From JABFXX01 sp964419605 (GTDB lineage Bacteria > Myxococcota_A > Polyangia > Haliangiales > Haliangiaceae): a DNA stretch of 64,000 nucleotides. Shown here piece after piece: positions 16,818 through 25,946 of this stretch (positions within the stretch are counted from its first letter, which is position 1; each line of letters starts with the position of its first letter). Where the stretch lies: assembly GCA_964419605.1 (NCBI GenBank), contig CAYQQM010000006.1, positions 1-64,000 on the forward strand, read 5' to 3'. The notes under the pieces were generated by a model. The model ran no database searches. It was not told the origin of the DNA and was given only the letters and a program-made list of their open reading frames with translations. The position numbers and the translations under genes are program-made.

Positions 16818-17225
16818 ATGGCGTTTAAGACTCAGTACTCGTTTCGCTTACCGCGCGGGTATGTCGATGAGGAGGGCAAGGTTCATCGCGATGGCGTGAT
16901 GCGCCTCGCGACGGCGCGCGACGAGATCTTGCCGCTGCAGGACTATCGGGTGCAGTCCAACCGCGCGTATTTGGTGATCGTGCTGTTGTCGCGGGTGATC
17001 ACCAAGCTCGGCGATAGCTCGCAGATCACAGTCGACATGATCGAAAACTTGTTTTCGACCGACCTGGCGTACCTGCAAGAGTTTTATCGCAAGATCAACG
17101 AAGAGGGCGGGGCGCCCAAGCACAGGGTGCAGTGTCCCAAGTGCCAATTCGCGATGGATGTCGACATGGTTACCGGTGCGTTGGTCACCGAGGAAGGAGG
17201 TAGTGGCCAGTCTGGCCCGGGGTGA
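16818..17225 (+). CDS. Phage tail assembly (chaperone-like) protein with zinc-ribbon half
   Basis: This 135-residue protein resembles the tail-assembly proteins found in eCIS and Mu-like tails. It has an N-terminal domain with F-R-L-P-R-G-Y-V-D-E-E-G, the segment D-Y-R-V-Q-S-N-R-A-Y-L-V-I-V-L-L-S-R-V and a helix ending in L-Q-E-F-Y-R-K-I-N. The C-terminal part has a single C-P-K-C pair, half of a zinc ribbon, and a Gly/Ser tail. It overlaps the next small gene by four bases, the arrangement of the paired tail-assembly genes that help load tube or tape-measure proteins. Start ATG 16818, preceded by GGGGTGAT. Confidence 0.75.
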   Translation: MAFKTQYSFRLPRGYVDEEGKVHRDGVMRLATARDEILPLQDYRVQSNRAYLVIVLLSRVITKLGDSSQITVDMIENLFSTDLAYLQEFYRKINEEGGAPKHRVQCPKCQFAMDVDMVTGALVTEEGGSGQSGPG

Positions 17226-17404
17226 ACTGGGCGGCGGTCGCAACCTATCCACGTGAGCAACTCTACCAAGAAATCGCCTACATCGCGTATCACTTCCATT
17301 GGAAGCCCGACGACATCCTCGACATGGAGCACGCAGAGCGACATGTTTGGCTACAGGAAATCGCGCGCATCAATCGAGAGATGAACGAGGCCAGGCGACA
17401 ATAA
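17222..17404 (+). CDS. DUF6760-like small tail-assembly partner
   Basis: This 60-residue protein has the sequence pattern Y-P-R-E-Q-L-Y-Q-E-I-A-Y-I-A-Y-H-F-H-W, then D-D-I-L-D-M-E-H-A-E-R-H-V-W-L, which matches small GpE-like/DUF6760 proteins always found just after the tail-assembly gene in contractile systems. It starts at a GTG that overlaps the upstream stop (GTGA), suggesting translational coupling. In P2-like phages the analogous pair is made by frameshifting; here it is two separate frames. Confidence 0.75.
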   Translation: MNWAAVATYPREQLYQEIAYIAYHFHWKPDDILDMEHAERHVWLQEIARINREMNEARRQ

Positions 17405-17430
17405 TCGACGGGGGATAGAGGCAACGAAAC

Positions 17431-19203
17431 ATGGCGAATATGCGCATGCGACCGACCGCGGATCCAAGAGCTCCAGGCATCTACCAAACCTTCGACTCGA
17501 TCGCGCCGCCACCGCTATCGATCGCAAATACCCACATCGCCGGGTTTGTCGGCATCACCCAAAAGGGGCCGATGAACGAGCCGATCCGGGTCGCCAATTG
17601 GGATGAGTTCGTCGAGCACTTTGGCGTGTTGCCCGGGTCGTACACCTCCGACTCGGTGCTCGCGTTCTTTCAAAATGGCGGCACCGATTGCTGGATCGTG
17701 CGGGTGGCGCACACCGCGCCCAAAGGGCAGCCGCCCGGCGTCGAGCATGCGGCGTTTGCCGAACATCTGCAGGTCGATGACTGGGCCAAGCCATCGCTGC
17801 AGATCCGCGCGCTCAACGAAGGCTCGTGGGGCAATGCGATTTGGGTCAAGTGCACCCATGCGCCCGGGGCGCAAGCCTTGCTCACGCGCGACCTTGAAAT
17901 CGGCGCCGGCGAGGCCCAGGTCAACCAGGTTCGAGGCTTCGAAGTCGGTGCTCTGGTCAAGATTTACGACCGCGACAGCGTCGATTACGTGGTCTTGACC
18001 GAAGTCGGCGACAAGGTGTTGCGCTGGGGCGCGGAGACGCCGCTCAACCGCCGGCACCCAGCTGCGGCGCCGACCTACATCCAGGTCATGACATTTGAGA
18101 TTCACGTCGCGCTGCGCGACCGGCGCGAAGTGTTCAAAGACCTGCAAATGCACCCCACGTCGCGCAACTACGCGCCGCGGGTGATCGCGCAGCGGTCGCG
18201 CCTGATCCGGTTGGTCGATCTCGGGACAAAGTCGCCCGTGCCGCACAATCTGCCCGAGCCGTTGGCGCTGACTCGGCTCACCGGCGGTCGCGATGGCATC
18301 GACGCCATCACGCCGGAGGATTTCATCGGCATCGACCTCGGGCCGAGCGAAAGTGCCGGCCTGTTGGCGCTCGCGCGCAACGAAGAGGTCGGCTTGCTCG
18401 CCATCCCCGATGCGATGCGGTTTTACGAGCGCGAACCCGGTCCCGCAGGGGAACTCAAAGCCCAGCGCATCCAAGACGCGATGATCGCCGTGTGCGAGAA
18501 CCAAAAAGACCGGTTTGCCATTCTCGATATCCCGCAGAGCCGGGACATCGAATGGGTGCTGCGCTGGCGCCGCCGCACCGAAAGCTCATACTGCGCCTAT
18601 TACTGGCCGTGGCTAATGGTCGAAGTTCGCGAAGGCCAGATGCGCGCCATGCCGCCCTCCGGGCTCTTGGCCGGCTGTTACGCGCGGCGCGACATGGAGG
18701 AGGGGGTGCACCACGTCGCCGCCAACCTGCCGATCCGCGGCGCGCTCGACGTTACCCTGCGGGTTAGCGAAGATCACATCGGCATTCTAAATGCCGAATC
18801 TGTAAACACATTTCGGTTTCAGAACGGGATCCGGCCCTGGGGCGGCCGGACTGCATCGACGAATCCGCAATGGCGCTACATCCCGGTACGCCGGCTGTTC
18901 ATCATGCTGCGCCGCTCGCTAGATGCCGGATTTGCTTGGGTTAGTTTCGAGCCTAACACGCCATACACGTGGGAAACTGTAAGACGTCGTACAGTTTCTT
19001 TTTTAACCGACCTGTACAACCGGGGAATGCTGGTTGGAGGGAATGCAGAAGAGGCTTTCTTCGTAAAATGCGATGCGGAGACCAACCCGCCTGACCAAGT
19101 CGATGAAGGTTATTTGCTTTGTCAGATCGGCGTTGCTCCTACGATTCCGACCGAGTTCATCATGATCAGTCTCGTCCAGAACATGAATATTAACGAAACC
19201 TAA
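17431..19203 (+). CDS. Contractile tail sheath protein 2
   Basis: This 590-residue sheath has the N-terminal A-P-G-I-Y-Q-T-F-D-S and the T-H-I-A-G-F-V-G-I-T-Q-K-G-P-M-N-E-P motif. A variable middle domain (about residues 120-270) is absent from sheath 1. The C-terminal core has Y-I-P-V-R-R-L-F-I-M, F-E-P-N-T-P-Y-T-W and F-F-V-K-C-D-A-E-T-N-P-P. The two sheaths share the core and differ in the outer domain, as in Afp/PVC particles with several sheath types. The last 300 bases are visibly richer in A and T than the rest. It starts at ATG 17431. Confidence 0.93.
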   Translation: MANMRMRPTADPRAPGIYQTFDSIAPPPLSIANTHIAGFVGITQKGPMNEPIRVANWDEFVEHFGVLPGSYTSDSVLAFFQNGGTDCWIVRVAHTAPKGQPPGVEHAAFAEHLQVDDWAKPSLQIRALNEGSWGNAIWVKCTHAPGAQALLTRDLEIGAGEAQVNQVRGFEVGALVKIYDRDSVDYVVLTEVGDKVLRWGAETPLNRRHPAAAPTYIQVMTFEIHVALRDRREVFKDLQMHPTSRNYAPRVIAQRSRLIRLVDLGTKSPVPHNLPEPLALTRLTGGRDGIDAITPEDFIGIDLGPSESAGLLALARNEEVGLLAIPDAMRFYEREPGPAGELKAQRIQDAMIAVCENQKDRFAILDIPQSRDIEWVLRWRRRTESSYCAYYWPWLMVEVREGQMRAMPPSGLLAGCYARRDMEEGVHHVAANLPIRGALDVTLRVSEDHIGILNAESVNTFRFQNGIRPWGGRTASTNPQWRYIPVRRLFIMLRRSLDAGFAWVSFEPNTPYTWETVRRRTVSFLTDLYNRGMLVGGNAEEAFFVKCDAETNPPDQVDEGYLLCQIGVAPTIPTEFIMISLVQNMNINET

Positions 19204-19217
19204 CTTCAAGGTGCACG

Positions 19218-19925
19218 ATGGGTCTTACAGACGACGTTGGTAATCTTTGGAAGAGCGGAAAGCGTAGGTTGCCTCGAGCCTTGGGCGGGGGGATCACTCC
19301 GGAGCAGCGACTGCGCCGCGACCCACTGCCTGCATTCTCTTTCCTAGTCAACTTACAGATTGGCAAGCTGGACGAAGAGGCACAGGTGTTCTTCAAGAGC
19401 GTCAGCGGCCTGAGGTTTGAAACTGCTGTAGTTCCTGTTGTTTCTGGTGGTAACAACCGCACAACCTACAAGTTGGTGGGGGCCACTGACTGGCCCAACT
19501 TGGTGTTAAGGCAGGGCTTTACCGCCGATTCCAAGCTCATCGCATGGCGTCAGGCCTGGTTGAACGGCACCGCTAGGATTCGCCTGAGCGGCGACATTAC
19601 GCTGCTGGACACCGCGTTGAACCCAAGGGCATATTGGGAATTCGATCGCGGTTGGCCATGCAAGTGGGACATCTCGGAGTTCGATGCTTCCAAGAGCGAA
19701 CTCTCCATCGAGACGCTCGAAATTGCCCACAACGGTTTGCAATATGGCGATGTGTCGAAGTCGCCGAAGTCGGCATGGGCAGGCACAGATCCAAGATGGA
19801 ATCCAACCCAACATGGTGGATTGGGGACGTCGCCAGATCCATCGTATGAAAAAAATATTCTCACGGAGCCCCCAAAAACCGTTGGGGTTCCCTCTGAGAA
19901 AATTGATCCCGCGACACTCGAATAG
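19218..19925 (+). CDS. Tail tube-family protein 2 (gp19-like)
   Basis: This 235-residue protein has a gp19-like core: D-P-L-P-A-F-S-F-L-V-N-L, V-F-F-K-S-V-S-G-L-R-F-E-T, a W-P-N-L-V-L-R-Q-G-F-T segment and W-x-x-A-W-L-N-G. This is the pattern of tube proteins that sit next to the baseplate (Afp5-like tube initiator). The first 35 residues are basic, and the last 50, which hold W-A-G-T-D-P-R-W-N-P, look disordered. It lies 14 bases after sheath 2 and 8 bases before the large Ala/Pro-rich gene. The role as tube initiator is inferred from position and family. Confidence 0.78.
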   Translation: MGLTDDVGNLWKSGKRRLPRALGGGITPEQRLRRDPLPAFSFLVNLQIGKLDEEAQVFFKSVSGLRFETAVVPVVSGGNNRTTYKLVGATDWPNLVLRQGFTADSKLIAWRQAWLNGTARIRLSGDITLLDTALNPRAYWEFDRGWPCKWDISEFDASKSELSIETLEIAHNGLQYGDVSKSPKSAWAGTDPRWNPTQHGGLGTSPDPSYEKNILTEPPKTVGVPSEKIDPATLE

Positions 19926-19933
19926 CGTAGCAA

Positions 19934-22900
19934 ATGGCGACTGAAACCAACGAACCCCGCGCGCTTGCCGCCGCCCTTTCTGGGCCGGCGTTCATGCCGC
20001 GTGCGCGCGTTTTCGACGCGGTCGATCGCCACGTCGAGCGCTGGGCCCCGGAGGCGACTGCCGATCGGGTCCGGCCGCTGCGCAATCTCGGGTTCGCCGA
20101 CCGCCTCGTGTCGCCGCTGATGGAAACGGCCCAGCGCTCGGTGTCGCAACTGCAGCGGTTGTTCACCCCGTCGCCGACGGCCGCTGCTGACGTCGAAGCC
20201 GGCGCTCGCCCATCGTCGGGTCTTGGTCTCGGGACTTCACCGGCAACCCAACCGGATCACACGTCGTGGCTGTTCCCGCGGCCGTCGTTTCAAGACGAGC
20301 TCGATTGGATGGCGGCAGCTCGTCAGCCGGTGCGCGATCAGCACAATCCGCTGGCGTTGCCGGTATCGCTGCACGACTACATCGCGCCGGCGCTGTCACC
20401 CGCCGCGACCAAAGTCGCGCGCGCGCCGTTTATCCGCAGCTTGGCGGGCAGCCCGTTTGAAGCGGCGCTTGGACCTCGCTTGGTGATGCCGGTCGGACTC
20501 GGCGGACTCGTCGCGATGGTCAATCAAAGCCTCGCGCTAGGTGGCGCTGCCAATCAGCGCGCCGGTTTTGCCGGGCTGGGCGGATTTGTCGGTCCGGGCG
20601 GCTGGCGCGCGCCGACCTTGGCGGTGCCCACACTGTCGGCGTTGATCCCGTCGATGACGCTGATCGCCACCGTCGCGCACCAGTTTGGCAAGCCGCGCCG
20701 CAAAGCAACGGCATTGGCGGCGGCAGAAGCAACGGTGCCGGCGGCGATCCAGCACGTTGCGTGGTCGGATCGCTGGCTGGCTCGGTTTTCCGGGGCCCAA
20801 AACCAGTCGCTCGACGTGTTGACCCCGAACCGACCGGTCGCCGCCCCCGAGCTGGTGCTGATGGCGCCACGCGCCGAAGCCGCGGCCGCCAAAATCGCCA
20901 AACGCGTGCAACAAGCGGCTACGATTCGCCGCTACGATGACGACGAAGCCACCCCCGACGACGTCTTGACCGAAATTGTCACGTCGGCGGCGCAGCACAT
21001 CGTCCCCAGCCGCACGCCGCGCGCTCGCGGGCCCGCGGCGCCGATGGTCCGTCGCGACTCGGTCGCCGATGTGATCGCCCACACCGCGCCGACCGCGCCC
21101 GATGCCGGTCTGTCGGCGCAGCTCGCGTCGTCGCCATTCGCGCCGGCGGTTCGCCACGTCCTGCCGCTCGCGGCAGCCCCCGTGTTCGACGTGCGCTCGC
21201 TCGACGGCAGCAACCTCTCGGTCGCCTACCTCACCGGCGTGCTCGCGCCGACCTCCGGCTTGGTCGTCGCCGGCGCGGCACTTGATCCCCGGCGCACCAC
21301 AGCGACTCGCGACCCGCTCGACTGGACTCCCACCTTGGTAGCCACTGCAGCTGCTACCCCCACCGACCTCGAAGCGCCCGAGCACCGCGAGTCGCAATCT
21401 TTCCAACCGATGACCGCGCGTTCGGCCCTGCTCGCACCCGCAGTGGCTTCCACCGGCCCTCGGCGCACGGCCGCTGATGCGGTCGCGTCTTCCATGACGC
21501 TGCCGATGATCACCGATTCGCTCGGCGACGCGGCCGGCTCCCTCGACACCGCCGGCATCCAGCAGCGGGTTGCCGGGTATGCCGCACCGGGTATGCTCGC
21601 CGGCCGCGCCCATGCGTGGTCGGTCGCGCAAGAGCGCGCGACCTCCGAGCTGGCGCTCGATTTTGTGCCGCCCGAACTCGTGCTCGCCGCCCGCGTATAC
21701 GGCTTAGGCCCTGCCGAAGCCGGCCAAGCGATGCGGTTGGCGATGGCTGGCCCAGGCCAGCTCGCGGCGATGGCCAACGCGGTCGATCGCACGTTCGTGC
21801 AGGTGCTCGAAATGGAAGCCGACCGTCGCCAACACGCGCGGCAAGCGACCGAGCGGACCCTGGTCGCGCTCAGGTCGATCGAAACCGACGATGGCCCAAC
21901 GGATACGGCACAGCCCGCGAGCAACACCGCGTTTGGCGTTGCCCGCCGGGCGCCGCGCGGCGCATTCATGTGGCCCGCTGCAGCGGTTTCTGCACTCGGC
22001 CTAACAGCAGCGCCGCCCGACGGCGAACAAGCCATGTCCGTTGCCGCGCTCGAACTGCTCGCCGCTTCGGCGGTCGCTCAGCTCGGTACCTACGCAGTGT
22101 TAGGTCGGCCGCAGCGTCGGACCGAGCTAGCGCCGACCACTGCGAGCGACGCTGCGCACGACGCGCCCACCGCTTCGGCGGACACCGCCGGACCGGCCGA
22201 GGCCGCGACTGAAACGTTTGGCTGGATTACTACGCCGCCCAAGCAGCGCGCCGCATTTGAAGCGATGTACGTGGCGCTGGCGAAATCCGCCGAGGAGCGC
22301 CAGGACGACGGTTCGTGGTCTCCCGCCGCCGACGCAGCGCGTGCCGTAGCCCTCGCCGGCCGCGGCGATGGCGCTCGCACCGCGGCTGAGCGCGCGCAAG
22401 CCGCCTGGGGCGTCATGCCCCTTTTGGCGATGCGGCCGGAGCGCAACGAGCGCGATGTAGGCGGGCGCGCCGCGGGCGGGGCGCGTGCGAAATCCTCGGG
22501 CGGCGCCACCGGCATTCGCGCCGACCACGCGGCAGACCACATGCCGGTCGTTAGCCGCTCGAGCGACCTGGACCCCGGGTCGTTCGAGCTCTACGCGCCC
22601 CCGGTACCGGCTCAGCCTCGCCCAGGCCTCGCCCAACTATCCGCTCGGGCCGGCGAAGCGATTACCTCGTACGTCACCCCGGTGGTTGTATCTGCCGCTC
22701 CCTCTGCCGACGTCGAAGCCCGCGCCGCTGAAGCCGCCGCCGAGATCATGCGCCCCGGCCGGTCCGCCGGGCGATTCGGCGGCGGCGAAACCCAGATTCC
22801 CACCTGGTTCGAAGCCGCCGCGCGCAAGATTCTGTCCGAGCGCAGCGGCTCTAGCGAAGGCCTGTCGCTCGCCGAGCTCACCCTCGTAAACTCCGCGCCC

Positions 22901-23080
22901 GCCCAGCAAGTCGCCGCCGCCGACGAGGCGGTGTCGACGACGCCGCCAGCTGCCGCCGCACCCGTCGCCAAACCCGAATTCAGTCCGGATCAGATTAAAG
23001 ATCTCGCCGGCAAGGTTTTAACCATCGTGAAGAGAATGATCGAAGCTGCCAAAGACCGAGGGGGCTTTACATATGGCTGA
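19934..23080 (+). CDS. Large Ala/Pro-rich injection-system protein of unknown role
   Basis: This 1048-residue protein matches no family I know. It is dominated by Ala, Pro, Arg and Val, with no signal peptide and no coiled coil of the kind expected for a tape measure. Short hydrophobic glycine-rich patches occur around residues 170-240. The last 35 residues form a more ordered helix, with S-P-D-Q-I-K-D-L-A-G-K-V-L-T-I-V-K-R. Base composition is extreme: the line at 21001-21060 is 50 of 60 G or C by hand count. It overlaps the next gene by eight bases inside the structural operon, so it is probably part of the particle or its cargo. Tape measure, lumen cargo and assembly scaffold are all possible. 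Confidence 0.6.
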   Translation: MATETNEPRALAAALSGPAFMPRARVFDAVDRHVERWAPEATADRVRPLRNLGFADRLVSPLMETAQRSVSQLQRLFTPSPTAAADVEAGARPSSGLGLGTSPATQPDHTSWLFPRPSFQDELDWMAAARQPVRDQHNPLALPVSLHDYIAPALSPAATKVARAPFIRSLAGSPFEAALGPRLVMPVGLGGLVAMVNQSLALGGAANQRAGFAGLGGFVGPGGWRAPTLAVPTLSALIPSMTLIATVAHQFGKPRRKATALAAAEATVPAAIQHVAWSDRWLARFSGAQNQSLDVLTPNRPVAAPELVLMAPRAEAAAAKIAKRVQQAATIRRYDDDEATPDDVLTEIVTSAAQHIVPSRTPRARGPAAPMVRRDSVADVIAHTAPTAPDAGLSAQLASSPFAPAVRHVLPLAAAPVFDVRSLDGSNLSVAYLTGVLAPTSGLVVAGAALDPRRTTATRDPLDWTPTLVATAAATPTDLEAPEHRESQSFQPMTARSALLAPAVASTGPRRTAADAVASSMTLPMITDSLGDAAGSLDTAGIQQRVAGYAAPGMLAGRAHAWSVAQERATSELALDFVPPELVLAARVYGLGPAEAGQAMRLAMAGPGQLAAMANAVDRTFVQVLEMEADRRQHARQATERTLVALRSIETDDGPTDTAQPASNTAFGVARRAPRGAFMWPAAAVSALGLTAAPPDGEQAMSVAALELLAASAVAQLGTYAVLGRPQRRTELAPTTASDAAHDAPTASADTAGPAEAATETFGWITTPPKQRAAFEAMYVALAKSAEERQDDGSWSPAADAARAVALAGRGDGARTAAERAQAAWGVMPLLAMRPERNERDVGGRAAGGARAKSSGGATGIRADHAADHMPVVSRSSDLDPGSFELYAPPVPAQPRPGLAQLSARAGEAITSYVTPVVVSAAPSADVEARAAEAAAEIMRPGRSAGRFGGGETQIPTWFEAAARKILSERSGSSEGLSLAELTLVNSAPAQQVAAADEAVSTTPPAAAAPVAKPEFSPDQIKDLAGKVLTIVKRMIEAAKDRGGFTYG

Positions 23081-24197
23081 GACAACGTTGGATGAGAATG
23101 TAGCGGCCGCACATAAATTACCAGGGACCGACAACCCCGTAACGGATAGCTCGCTCGCCAGCGCCGGAGGAATGGGAGGGGGCGATTCGGGCCTATCCAC
23201 GTCCGGTACCAAGCCGGCGACTTCCAATCGCTGGGTTCCCCCTGGCGCCAAGATCACGATTGGCAGCTTGGATAAGGCGAACCTAACCGTCACTGCACAA
23301 TATCATCCGAAAGAGATTCAGATTGACCGTCAAGTCCCTTGGCAAAACCAAATTAGCCCGGACGTTGACAAGTTAATAGTCGAGTTCACGACCGAGGAAG
23401 GTCGGACGCTTAGCCTCGATCTGTTGTTTGATGGCTACGAAGAAAACGAGAGCATTCAAGGCGAACTCGAGACGCTTGAGGAATTGTCTAGAGCGAGGGT
23501 CCCGACTAAGGGACCTCAATTTATGGCCAAGAGAGTAGGCGGGTCCTATTCGCCAAACGTAGACCGCTACGATGACGATACGGTTTTTGGCCCTGGGAAA
23601 AAACTGGAGGACATGGAAGTATATCCCCAAGGGCATCCGAACGCCGGCAAGTTGAAAGATGACCGCGCAGCGGAACGCCTGGAGCTTCGGAAACAGATGA
23701 ACGAGGAGTACAAACAGAAGAGCGCGTTGGCTAAAACAAAGGAAACTCAAGAAAAGCCGTACCTGCGCCCTCACTGGTGCTTTCTCACCTGGGGACAATG
23801 GATGCCTGGCCCGCTTGATTGTGTAATCGAAAATATTTCGACCAAGTATTTGATGTTTGCGGAAGATGGGACTCCATTGCGAGCCCTAGTGACATTGCGT
23901 CTGCACGAAGCGCACGGCGTAACTATGGCCACCTCGAAAGACATCCAGACAGCAGCTGAGACGGCACGCGCGGCCAAGCAAACGGCGCTAGGAGCTCAAG
24001 GGGGGGGCGGAGGAGGGGCGGTTGGAGCAACACCGCATGCAACCCCGAGCGCCGGCACTGGCGTTACGGGCGGCGGCACTGGCGTTACGGGCGTCACGGG
24101 CGGTGGAAGCCCCGCGCCCGCACCGTCAACTGGCATCCAGGGCAGCGGTGTTGGGGGCGCTTCCAGCGTCCCTGCCTCCCCAGGCTCCGGGAGGTAG
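23073..24197 (+). CDS. CIS tube/adaptor protein (Afp7-like) with Gly-rich tail, no LysM
   Basis: This 374-residue protein has the core of the contractile-injection-system tube/adaptor family near residues 65-130 (A-Q-Y-H-P-K-E-I-Q-I-D-R, L-I-V-E-F-T-T-E-E-G-R-T-L-S-L-D-L-L-F-D-G-Y). A conserved region follows, with P-H-W-C-F-L-T-W-G and A-E-D-G-T-P-L-R-A-L-V-T-L-R-L. Afp7-type proteins usually continue into a LysM domain. Here the last 75 residues are instead Gly/Ala/Ser-rich, with G-T-G-V-T-G units encoded by a short DNA repeat at 24057-24107. Codon use is less GC-rich than in the gene before it. The likely role joins tube to spike hub. Confidence 0.75.
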   Translation: MAETTLDENVAAAHKLPGTDNPVTDSSLASAGGMGGGDSGLSTSGTKPATSNRWVPPGAKITIGSLDKANLTVTAQYHPKEIQIDRQVPWQNQISPDVDKLIVEFTTEEGRTLSLDLLFDGYEENESIQGELETLEELSRARVPTKGPQFMAKRVGGSYSPNVDRYDDDTVFGPGKKLEDMEVYPQGHPNAGKLKDDRAAERLELRKQMNEEYKQKSALAKTKETQEKPYLRPHWCFLTWGQWMPGPLDCVIENISTKYLMFAEDGTPLRALVTLRLHEAHGVTMATSKDIQTAAETARAAKQTALGAQGGGGGGAVGATPHATPSAGTGVTGGGTGVTGVTGGGSPAPAPSTGIQGSGVGGASSVPASPGSGR

Positions 24198-24206
24198 TTC
24201 TACCTT

Positions 24207-25286
24207 ATGGGAATTACTTTTCAATTCGGTGGGGGCGATCCTCGGACCGACTATCAGTCGGTCGTGGTCGACCGCGATATTGGGCAGCCGGATGCCGCCG
24301 AGCTGGCGTTGTCCGGAGTTAATCATGACGTTGAGATCGGTGCCACCGTCGAGATAAAGTTTGGAGATGACCTGATTTACAGTGGCGAGGTAGTTGATAT
24401 CGCTGATGTACATGGCGGCAGTGAACCTGCTCACACCAGGGTAAGGGCAATGAACAAATTCCATCGCCTAAATCTCGGTCGAAGGTCCCATGTTTTTCTC
24501 GAGTCCAAGAAGGGACAAGGCGTCAAGGAGGAAGATGTCTTTAAAGGGATCCTCCAGTTGATGGCTAAAACCAAAGAAGTCGAACTAAGCCTTGATTGGG
24601 GAGAGAAAAATCCAGAGATTGTTCATCCAGAAGCAGTTCTCTGGACCAATCAAACTCCGATGGAGTTTCTTTGCATGCGAGCGGAGCGCTACGGCTACCA
24701 TGTGTGGTGTGTGGGGGAGACGCTGCATTGCAAAGTTCCGGCTCTATCCAAAGAGTCTAACTTTGAACTCAGTAGACGAAATAGTGGTTCCACTGAGGGC
24801 AAGAAGGTGTTGTCGGTGATGTCTTTTGAGCCGAGAATGTCTTCGGCGCGAATTGTAAAGAAGGTTACGGTAAGAAGTAGCAACCCTATCAGTGGGAAAG
24901 TCATTGAGGATAACTCCGATGTCGGTGGTCCCAGGTCGTCGCCGCTTGGCAAAGAACACGCTGTACAGGTTTGTGGGCGCGCGGAGACGGAGATCGTCGA
25001 CCTCCCAATCTCGTCCAAGCCCGAGGCAAAAGCGGTGGCTGATGCCGATTTTCTTCGCCGTTCGTTGACGTTTATTACGGCGGAAGCCGTGGTCGACTTG
25101 AATCCAAAGCTCGAGCTCGGAAAGACCGTAGGTGTGTCGGTAAGCCCCGGCGATGATCGATTCAATGGGCGTTACCTCGTCGTCGGCATGACGCATCACC
25201 ACACACTGGTGAACAATAACCAAGATAGTTACCGCACTCTGCTTCGGCTGGCTCGCGATTCGCAATTTGCCCGCAAGGAGGGGTAG
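24207..25286 (+). CDS. Phage late control gpD-like hub protein
   Basis: This 359-residue protein matches the gpD / VgrG N-terminal (gp27-like) hub fold. Visible are V-E-I-K-F-G-D-D-L-I-Y-S-G-E-V-V-D-I, a central M-E-F-L-C-M-R-A-E-R-Y-G-Y-H-V-W segment and the C-terminal G-R-Y-L-V-V-G-M-T-H-H-H-T-L. The hub forms a trimer linking tube and spike at the baseplate. In Afp8 or VgrG it is fused to the spike; here the spike is encoded separately by the next two genes. It starts at ATG 24207, nine bases after the adaptor gene, and shares its AT-richer composition. Confidence 0.85.
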   Translation: MGITFQFGGGDPRTDYQSVVVDRDIGQPDAAELALSGVNHDVEIGATVEIKFGDDLIYSGEVVDIADVHGGSEPAHTRVRAMNKFHRLNLGRRSHVFLESKKGQGVKEEDVFKGILQLMAKTKEVELSLDWGEKNPEIVHPEAVLWTNQTPMEFLCMRAERYGYHVWCVGETLHCKVPALSKESNFELSRRNSGSTEGKKVLSVMSFEPRMSSARIVKKVTVRSSNPISGKVIEDNSDVGGPRSSPLGKEHAVQVCGRAETEIVDLPISSKPEAKAVADADFLRRSLTFITAEAVVDLNPKLELGKTVGVSVSPGDDRFNGRYLVVGMTHHHTLVNNNQDSYRTLLRLARDSQFARKEG

Positions 25287-25289
25287 CTC

Positions 25290-25946
25290 TTGATCGACCG
25301 CAAACGATTTGGCCTTTTTTACGGCGTTGTCCAAAAAGAGGAGGATCCGAAACATGTAGATCGCTTGCGTGTGAAACTCGATCGCGATGGAAAAGTCACC
25401 GCCTGGGCATCAGTAGTTCACCCAACGAGTTGGTACGCCTTGCCCGATGCAGGTGATACTGTGGTAGTCGCATTTGTCGAGGGAGATCCAGACCAGCCGA
25501 TCATTCTCGGCGGCGTTTGGAACGACTCAAAATCGTCGCCCGAAGTGAATAAGGACGGAAAGAATAACCATCGCGGCTATCGCAGCCGAACTGGTCACCG
25601 GTTGGTATTTGAAGACGGCGACAAGCCCAAACTGGTTGTGATCGACATGAAAGGCAAAAACGTCGTCGGGCTGGGCGAATTTGCCTCAGGCGGTTCCGGC
25701 CCCAATGCCTGCGAAGTGTTTGCTCCTCCGATGGCCACCGGTAGCGGGGTTTCACTGTCAGCGACGGAAGGATCGCTCGAGATCACGTGCAAGGGCGCGT
25801 TGTCGGTTGAAGCCGAGAACATCAAAATCAACGCCAAGAAAACGATAGAGGTGGGTGTAAGAGCAGCGCTCACTTTGACCGGTGATTCGAAGGTCAAGCT
25901 GAGTTCCACGCTGTTGAACATCGACCCGCAGCTCATGCTCGTATGA
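25290..25946 (+). CDS. gp5-like (gpV) baseplate spike protein 1
   Basis: This 218-residue protein has an OB-fold domain: F-Y-G-V-V-Q-K-E-E-D-P, R-L-R-V-K-L-D and A-S-V-V-H-P, then the signature G-D-T-V-V-V-A-F-V-E-G-D-P-D-Q-P-I-I-L-G. A short triple-stranded beta-helix-like tail follows (I-K-I-N-A-K-K-T-I-E-V). This is the puncturing spike family (gp5 / VgrG C-terminal). It starts at TTG 25290 with AAGGAGGGG upstream, a strong site supporting that start. It overlaps the second spike gene by four bases (ATGA). Confidence 0.85.
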   Translation: MIDRKRFGLFYGVVQKEEDPKHVDRLRVKLDRDGKVTAWASVVHPTSWYALPDAGDTVVVAFVEGDPDQPIILGGVWNDSKSSPEVNKDGKNNHRGYRSRTGHRLVFEDGDKPKLVVIDMKGKNVVGLGEFASGGSGPNACEVFAPPMATGSGVSLSATEGSLEITCKGALSVEAENIKINAKKTIEVGVRAALTLTGDSKVKLSSTLLNIDPQLMLV

